A stretch of DNA of 64,000 bases from Sipunculus nudus (Eukaryota > Annelida > Sipuncula > Golfingiida > Sipunculidae), in assembly GCA_026874595.1 (NCBI GenBank), contig JAPPUL010000022.1, positions 1-64,000 on the forward strand, given 5' to 3'. The notes beneath the pieces are model-generated. The model worked only from the letters and a program-made list of their open reading frames with translations. It had not been told where the DNA came from and did not search any database. The position numbers and the translations under genes are program-made. Below, piece after piece: positions 59,142 through 64,000 of this stretch. The stretch's first letter is position 1; each line of letters opens with the position of its first letter.

Positions 59142-62100
59142 GTTCTTGCGTCTCACATGTAGCATTCTACTGGCCACAGTTTTGCAGGAATCGTTTTGTA
59201 AATTACACTTGTCATATATCGTGATGATATCTGGAAGTCCTATGTTTATTATTCAAATAAGTCAAAGGTCAAGGTCAAAGTGATCAAAATATATCAAAAT
59301 CTTATTTTCTTTAGAACTTTATTAATATTGGTTCTTTCTTCACAAACTATGGATTATTTTCTTTCACTTTGACACTGCTCGTTCATCTGACTAACTTAAC
59401 CTCATTTCCGGCAAGCGCGTGACCTCTGGTCATCTAGTTTGTTTGTCTGTCTGTCTGTCTGTCTGTGTACTCTCTACAGGCCACAATTTTCCAGCAATTG
59501 CTTTCAAACTTATACAGCTGGTAGACAAGCAAAAGTCCTGGAGGCCTATTGTTTTTGGGCATTATAGGTCAAATGTCAAGGTCAAGGTCATCAAAGGTAT
59601 ACAAAACGGTTTTTTGTTCATATCTGTGTTAATATTGGTCGTATCTACTTCAACAGTAGCTCATTTTAATCGTCATTCCAAGGCCTGTTTTCTGGTGTGC
59701 AGCTGACTCAATTTGCGGTAACCATGGTAACGCATTTTTGGGGAAAAGTGCTGATATTTTTCTAAATTTGTCAGTTTTAAAGCTACAGAGGTCTAGTTTT
59801 TTGCTTCAGGTTGCATTCACCTAGTACTACAAGATTCTATTAAGAGTCTCGCAATATCTCGTATAATATCTCGTCAAACGAGATATTTCGAGATTTCAGT
59901 AATCTTACCCTGGAGGCCACAGTTTTGCAGGAATCTTTTTGAAACTGGCATATCTTAAGTCCTACACTATTATCTCGAAATCAATTTTTCATTTTTTTAA
60001 TTCGGCCGCTAGGGGGCGCTGGGTGCAAACCTCTCCAACATATCATGTTTTGGCAATATCTCCAAAATTATAAGCCTCAATTACAAAAACTATAGTTTAT
60101 TTTTTTCCTCTAAGTCTTCTTCATGAACTCGTTTAGTCATCTGGTCTCAATCTTGTGTCACTTTGTCTGTGTGTCTGTTTCTCAGTTGTCCTCAAATCCG
60201 CTTGCTTGCCGGTTCTTGCGTCTCACATATAGCATTCTACAGGCCACAGTTTTGAAAGAATCTTTTTAAAACTATTACATCTTATGTCTTACACTAATAT
60301 CTCGAAACGGATTTTTCATTTTCCAGAATTGGCCGCTAGGGGGCGGTGCACTCAAACTTCCACAACATATTATTTTTTGGCCATATCTCCAAAACTATTA
60401 ACCTTAATCACATAAACTATAGCTTATTATCTTCCTCTGAGGTTTCTCCATCACATGATTAAGTCAACTGGTCTCAATCTTGGGTCAATTTGTCAGTATG
60501 TTTGTCTGTTTTTCAGTTGTCCTCAATTTCGCCTGCTTCCTGGTTCTTGCGTCTCACATGTAGCATTCTACTGGCCACAGTTTTCCAGGAATCGTTTTGT
60601 AAATTACACTTGTCATATATCGTGATGATATCTGGAAGTCCTATGTTTATTATTCAAATAAGTCAGAGGTCAAGGTCAAGGTGATCAAAATATATCAAAA
60701 TCTTATTTACTTTAGAACTTTGTTAATATTGGTTCTTTCTTCACAAACTATGGATTATTTTCTTTCACTTTGACACTGCTCGTTCATCTGACAAATTTTA
60801 CATCATTTCCGGCAAGCGCGTGACCTCAGGTCATCTAGTCTGTCTGTCTGTCTGTCTGTGTACTCTCTACAGGCCACAATTTTCCAGCAATTGCTTTCAA
60901 ACTTATACAGCTGGTAGACAAGCAAAAGTCCTGGAGGCCTATTGTTTTTGGGCATTATAGGTCAAATGTCAAGGTCAAGGTCATCAAAAGTATACAAAAC
61001 GGTTTTTTGTTCATATCTGTGTTAATATTGGTCGTATCTACTTCAACAGTAGCTCATTTTTATCGTCATTCCAAGGCCTGTTTTCTGGTATGTAGCTGAC
61101 TCAATTTGCGGTAACCATGGTAACGCATTTTTGGGGAAAAGTGCTGATATTTTTCTAAATTTGTCAGTTTTAAAGCTACAGAGGTCTAGTTTTTTGCTTC
61201 AGGTAGCATTCACCTAGTACTACAAGATTCTATTAAGAGTCTCGCAATATCTCGTATAATATCTCGTCAAACGAGATATTTCGAGATTTCAGTAATCTTG
61301 CCCTGGAGGCCACAGTTTTGCAGGAATCTTTTTGAAACTGGCATATCTTAAGTCCTACACTATTATCTCGAAATCAATTTTTCATTTTTTTAATTCGGCC
61401 GCTAGGGGGCGCTGGGTGCAAACCTCTCCAACATATCATGTTTTGGCAATATCTCCAAAATTATAAGCCTCAATTACAAAAACTATAGTGTATTTTTTTC
61501 CTCTAAGTCTTCTTCATGAACTCGTTTAGTCATCTGGTCTCAATCTTGTGTCACTTTGTCTGTGTGTCCGTCTGTTTCTCAGTTGTCCTCAAATCCGCTT
61601 GCTTGCCGGTTCTTGCGTCTCACATATAGCATTCTACAGGACACAGTTTTGAAAGAATCTTTTTAAAACTATTACATCTTCTGTCTTACACTAATATCTC
61701 GAAACTGATTTTTTATTTTCCAGAATTGGCCGCTAGGGGGCGGTGCACTCAAACTTGCACAACATATCATTTTTTGGCCATATCTCCAAAACTATTAACC
61801 TCATTTACATAAACTATAGCTTATTATCTTCCTCTTAGGTTTCTTCATAACATGATTAAGTCATCTGTTCTCAATCTTGGGTCAGTATGTTTGTCTGTTT
61901 GTCAGTTGTCCTCAATTTCGCCTGCTTCCTGGTTCTTGCGTCTATCATGTAGCATTCTACTGGCCACAGTTTTGCAGGAATCGTTTTGTAAATTACACTT
62001 GTCATATATCGTGATGATATGTGGAAGTCCTATGTTTATTATTCAAATAAGTCAAAGGTCAAGGTCAAGGTGATCAAAATATATCAAAATCTTATTTTCT

Positions 62101-64000
62101 TTAGAACTTTGTTAATATTGGTTCTTTCCTCACAAACTATGGATTATTTTCTTTCACTTTGACACTGCTCGTTCATCTGACTAATTTTACATCATTTCCG
62201 GCAAGCGCGTGACCTCAGGTCATCTAGTTTGTTGCTTGCCGGAAATCTTCGATTTCTGCAAGCAGGTTGGTCAGTCGCGGATGTCTGTTTGTCTGTTTGT
62301 TGCTTGCCGGAAATCTTCGATTTCTGCAAGCAGGTTGGTCAGTCGCGGATGTCTGTTTGTCTGTTTGTTTGTTGCTTGCCGGAAATCTTCGATTTCTGCA
62401 AGCAGGTTGGTCAGTCGCGGATGTCTGTTTGTCTGTTTGTTTGTTTGTCTGTCTGTCTGTGTACTCTCTACAGGCCACAATTTTCCAGCAATTGCTTTCA
62501 AACTTATACAGCTGGTAGACAAGCAAAAGTCCTGGAGGCCTATTGTTTTTGGGCATTATAGGTCAAATGTCAAGGTCAAGGTCATCAAAAGTATACAAAA
62601 CGGTTTTTTGTTCATATCTGTGTTAATATTGGTCGTATCTACTTCAACAGTAGCTCATTTTAATCGTCATTCCAAGGCCTGTTTTCTGATGTGTAGCTGA
62701 CTCAATTTGCGGTAACCATGGTTACGCAATTTTTTGGGAGGAATCATGGAATTTCATGATATTTTTCAAATTTGCATCAATCGTACTGATTCTGAGATAT
62801 TTTATGTAACACAAGAATATCTCGAAATTGTTTTTTCAGATTTTGGAAATGGCCGCCAGGGGGCGTTGCAGATGAAAAAACATGCAAATTTGTTTTGGTG
62901 CTATACCTCCAGAACTTTTAAACATTGGGCCATTTCCATCACAGCACCTTCAACTGGGGTCCATGGGCTTATTTTTGCGCATAGGTGTCAAAGTGCGCTA
63001 TTGCCAGATTTCTCTATTTTTGGGGTAAAACTTTTGAATTTTGAAAATATGCAGTTTTCAGCTTCTAACTCTGTCAGTTTTTATGCTGGAGAGGTCAATT
63101 TTTTTGCATCTTGTAGCCCTTGGTGAGTTCTCGGTGATCCAATCAAAATTCTTGCAAAATCTCGCACCGTTTCTCGTCAAACGAGAGTCTTCGAGATTTC
63201 ATTAAATATGACCTACAGGTTGCATTTTTTTAACAATGGCTTTGAAATTGATATATTTTGTGTTATTTATAAATATCTCGAAATCAGTTTTTCATTTTTT
63301 GGAAATAGCCACCAGGGGGCGTGGCACCTGAAACACTGTAACATATCATTTTTCTGCAATATCTAAAATAATTTTAAACATGGCACAATTTTTATCGTTG
63401 TATCTTAAACTAGGAACATTGGCTTATTCCTCCGCACATGTAGCTTTGTGCTGCCGTTACCATGGTTACCAAATTTTGGGGTTAAACTTGACAATCTGTA
63501 AATAATAAGTTTTTTGCTTCTATCTCGGTTGATATTTATACTACAAGGGTCTAGTTTTCTGCATGAGGTAGCATTCCCTTGCCTCTAATGCAGTTAATTG
63601 CAAGTCTCGTAGAATCTCGCTCTGTTTTCCGTCAAACGAGAAATTACGAGATTTCACAGAAATGCTTATAATTCGGTCACCTTTTCGGCTAAAGAGGAGC
63701 AGTTTTCAGCATTTTGTTGCATTTTGGAAGCTTAACATGATAATAACTTACATCTCGCCACATCTCGTATCATCTCCCGCCAAACGAGAATATTCGAGAA
63801 TTCGAACAAATGTGCATATCTCTGTCATTTTAATGCCAGAGATTTTTTTTTCTATTGTTCAAGATTCACTTGACTAGTTTGAAGTGACAAAATTGAATAT
63901 CTCGTCATATCTCGCACCATTTCTTGTCAAACGAGAACATGGGACCATTCAAAGATACGCCTATAATTCTGTTATTTAAATGCTGAAGACCTTTAGTTTT
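59142..64000 (+). repeat. Macrosatellite unit, copy 6 (cut by window end)
   Basis: The first 4,859 bp of a sixth copy; the window ends inside the decayed tail of Block I. It shares the T variant (62917) with copy 5. The array therefore continues past the right edge, and since the left edge also falls inside a unit, neither flank of the array is visible. Confidence 0.96.
62232..62443 (+). repeat. Hairpin cassette triplet (copy 6)
   Basis: Unchanged at three cassettes, so the triplication predates amplification of the whole unit. Confidence 0.92.

Noticed and set aside
1-64000. rDNA, histone, snRNA or tRNA tandem cluster
   Set aside because: The unit size would suit rDNA or a gene cluster, but I see no rRNA, histone, snRNA or tRNA signature on either strand, nor A/B box pairs.
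1-64000. Bacterial or phage system, operon or defence locus
   Set aside because: There are no long ORFs, ribosome binding sites or gene packing; microsatellites, minisatellites and nested tandem repeats indicate eukaryotic non-coding DNA.

Overview
The window is non-coding eukaryotic repetitive DNA. It is one head-to-tail tandem array (a macrosatellite) of an 11,855-bp unit: five complete copies (1-11877, 11878-23734, 23735-35589, 35590-47289, 47290-59141) and the first 4,859 bp of a sixth (59142-64000), all in the same orientation. Apart from a few listed substitutions, one 154-bp deletion, one T insertion and a variable T/G homopolymer, the copies look identical by eye. I find no protein-coding gene, rRNA, tRNA or snRNA that I can support. 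The open reading frames present are short, low in complexity and set by the repeats. The organism is eukaryotic. The style of the repeats (tetranucleotide TCTG runs fused to AGGTCA-rich modules) suggests a marine invertebrate, perhaps a mollusc, but that is a weak inference and not a match I could verify.

Each unit, in copy-1 coordinates, has four blocks. Block I (8936-11877, continuing into the next copy's 1-4974) is a modular, internally repeated region. It contains two near-identical ~1.39-1.40-kb subunits (S1 and S2), an older ~1.73-kb relative with a 321-bp internal duplication, a truncated subunit with a 68-72-bp triplication, and a decayed tail. Block II (4975-5350) is a short non-repetitive segment with a 40-codon ORF and two AATAAA motifs. 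Block III (5351-6845) is a minisatellite of four 365-bp monomers plus a partial one. Block IV (6846-8935) is single-copy within the unit. It has an A-rich stretch, a T11-12/G9-15 tract, several inverted repeats and a TATA-like motif. For other copies, add to copy-1 positions after 1395: copy 2 +11855 (+11857 after the G tract); copy 3 +23712; copy 4 +35567 up to 4176, +35568 to 5352, +35414 from 5507, +35412 after the G tract; copy 5 +47267 (+47264 after the G tract); copy 6 +59119.

The most interesting structure is the density of binding-site-like words in Block I. Each unit has eleven CTCF-like motifs, all in one orientation (61 in the window). It also has six X-box/RFX-like GTAACCATGG palindromes (34 in the window), nine AGGTCA direct-repeat clusters (51) and four perfect 10-bp-stem TCTCG/CGAGA hairpins (22). 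This resembles, in concept only, known CTCF-bound macrosatellites such as human DXZ4, and makes the array a candidate architectural or insulator macrosatellite. The motifs are copies of a few ancestral modules, so their number alone does not prove selection.

A technical warning applies to the first ~1,394 bases. They carry 22 single-base insertions relative to every other copy, nearly all homopolymer extensions, and essentially no substitutions. This looks like unpolished long-read sequence and not biology.
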